Below are positions 63,094 to 64,000 of a DNA stretch of 64,000 bases, in pieces. The stretch comes from Caulobacter sp. Root655 (GTDB taxonomy: Bacteria > Pseudomonadota > Alphaproteobacteria > Caulobacterales > Caulobacteraceae). A program made the translations under genes and the position numbers. The notes beneath the pieces were generated by a model, which made no database searches, was not told where the DNA came from, and saw nothing but the letters and a program-made list of their open reading frames with translations. The stretch spans positions 560,780 through 624,779 of the forward strand of contig NZ_LMHC01000001.1 in assembly GCF_001427665.1 (NCBI RefSeq), in the 5' to 3' direction. Within the stretch, counting starts at the first letter, position 1, and the number at the start of each line of letters is the position of its first letter.

Positions 63094-64000
63094 GTGAATA
63101 TAGAGACCATAGGCGTGGCGCCCTGGATGGCGCTGCCGGAGACGAAAGCCGTGATCGCGGCGCTCGAGGCGCGGGGCTTCCCCGGCTGCGCGCGGTTCGT
63201 CGGCGGCTGCGTGCGCAACACCGTGATGGGAAAGCCCATCGACGACATCGACATCGCCACCACCCTGACCCCCGACCAGGTGATCGAGGCCTTGCAGGAG
63301 GCCGGGCTGAAGGCCATCCCCACCGGCGTCGACCACGGCACGGTGACGGCGGTCTCCAAGGGCCGGCCCTACGAGATCACCACCCTGCGCCGCGACGTCT
63401 CGACCGACGGCCGCCGGGCGGTGGTGTCGTTCACCCAGGACTGGGACCAGGACGCCGAGCGCCGCGATTTCCGCTTCAACGCCCTCTATGTCGATCCAGA
63501 AGGCCGGCTCTACGACCCGACCGGCGAGGGGGTGAACGACGCGCGCGAGGGGCGGGTGGTGTTCGTCGGCGACCCGATGACCCGCATCCGCGAGGACTAT
63601 CTGCGCATTCTGCGGTTCTTCCGCTTCCACGCCTGGTACGGCAAGGGCGAGGCCGACCAGAAGGCCCTGGCCGCCTGCAAGGCGCTGAAGGGCATGGTCG
63701 AGGGCCGGGCCGCCGAGCGCACCCAGAAGGAGCTGCTCAAGCTGCTGGCCGCCGACGACCCGCGCGCCGCCCTGCGGCTGATGGCGGCCACCAGCGTGCT
63801 GTCGTCGATCCTGCCGTTCGTGAAGTCGCTGGCCCGTTTCGAGGGGCTGATGACCATCGAGACCGAGCAGTTGTTCGAGAACGATCCCGAGCTGCGCCTG
63901 GCCGCCCTGATCCCCGACGACCCCAAGATCGCCGCCCAGATGGCCGAGCGGCTGCGGCTGTCCAACGCCCTCAAGGAGCGGCTGATCGAGGCGGTTGGCA
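63094..64000 (+). CDS. cca: CCA tRNA nucleotidyltransferase/poly(A) polymerase family, truncated by the window edge
   Basis: At least 302 residues before the right edge. The nucleotidyltransferase head shows RFVGGCVRN (37-42), then PIDDIDIAT with the catalytic Asp51 and Asp53. GVDHGTVTAV, TLRRDVSTDGRRA, DAERRDFRFNALY, VGDPMTRIREDYLRILRFFR and RTQKELLKLL complete the signature. It adds or repairs the CCA end of tRNA. The start is GTG 63094 with GGGGGA upstream; an ATG three bases before it is followed at once by a stop in its frame. Confidence 0.93.
   Translation, partial: MNIETIGVAPWMALPETKAVIAALEARGFPGCARFVGGCVRNTVMGKPIDDIDIATTLTPDQVIEALQEAGLKAIPTGVDHGTVTAVSKGRPYEITTLRRDVSTDGRRAVVSFTQDWDQDAERRDFRFNALYVDPEGRLYDPTGEGVNDAREGRVVFVGDPMTRIREDYLRILRFFRFHAWYGKGEADQKALAACKALKGMVEGRAAERTQKELLKLLAADDPRAALRLMAATSVLSSILPFVKSLARFEGLMTIETEQLFENDPELRLAALIPDDPKIAAQMAERLRLSNALKERLIEAVG

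Overview
The window is GC-rich, densely coded alphaproteobacterial chromosome. Caulobacter or a close relative is the best guess, from the FixL/FixJ pair, a 295-residue RpoH, the rpmH-rnpA-yidC-engB block, a TonB-dependent receptor and CtrA-like half-sites. The assignment rests on protein recognition alone. There is no rRNA, tRNA, CRISPR array, insertion sequence or prophage. The last gene (cca) runs off the right edge.

Layout. 1-8.7 kb: oxygen-response block. cydD-cydC-fixL-fixJ run leftward and cydA-cydB-cydX rightward from a promoter region holding a perfect FNR/FixK box. 8.9-10 kb: a lone cheW and a DUF3850 gene. 10.2-13.4 kb: rpmH-rnpA-yidC-engB. 13.5-14 kb: a small toxin-antitoxin pair. 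14-27 kb: metabolic and accessory genes (quinone oxidoreductase, TetR plus lipase, FMO, LysR with a divergent SDR, DUF72, sdaA, M28 peptidase, threonine dehydratase-like, PagL). 27.7-36 kb: purA, a phospholipase C-like protein with duplicated N-terminal domains, an unknown 380-residue protein, a receiver protein with Glu at the phosphorylation position, and a TonB receptor. 36.5-49 kb: rpoH, pth, rplY, prs, pgeF, a MidA-family gene, lgt, ubiK, ybjN and proC, with small secreted proteins between them. 50-64 kb: a five-repeat cysteine-rich secreted protein, an MBL hydrolase, a marR-crotonase pair, two SDRs, an autoregulation-prone Fic gene, TfoX/GNAT, an MFS transporter, DUF1285, a CoA-type Nudix hydrolase and cca.

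The most striking structural feature is a large load of imperfect palindromic repeats: at least seven sequence families and about 23 copies, mostly 85-205 bp with inverted arms. Most lie between genes. At least two lie in frame inside conserved genes (cydC and the MidA-family methyltransferase), one forms the C-terminus of an SDR gene, and one occupies the cydD-cydC junction with an open frame. This resembles the Rickettsia palindromic elements that insert peptides into proteins.

Other points: two intrinsic terminators end directly at the start codon of the next gene (rpmH/rnpA and rpoH/hydrolase); a perfect 30-bp AT-rich palindrome lies upstream of rpoH; a four-half-site operator overlaps the fic start; a pair of paralogous small secreted proteins sits 7 kb apart; opposite-strand genes share stop (CTAG) or start (CATG) tetranucleotides. 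All functions are read from sequence motifs; no database search was possible.
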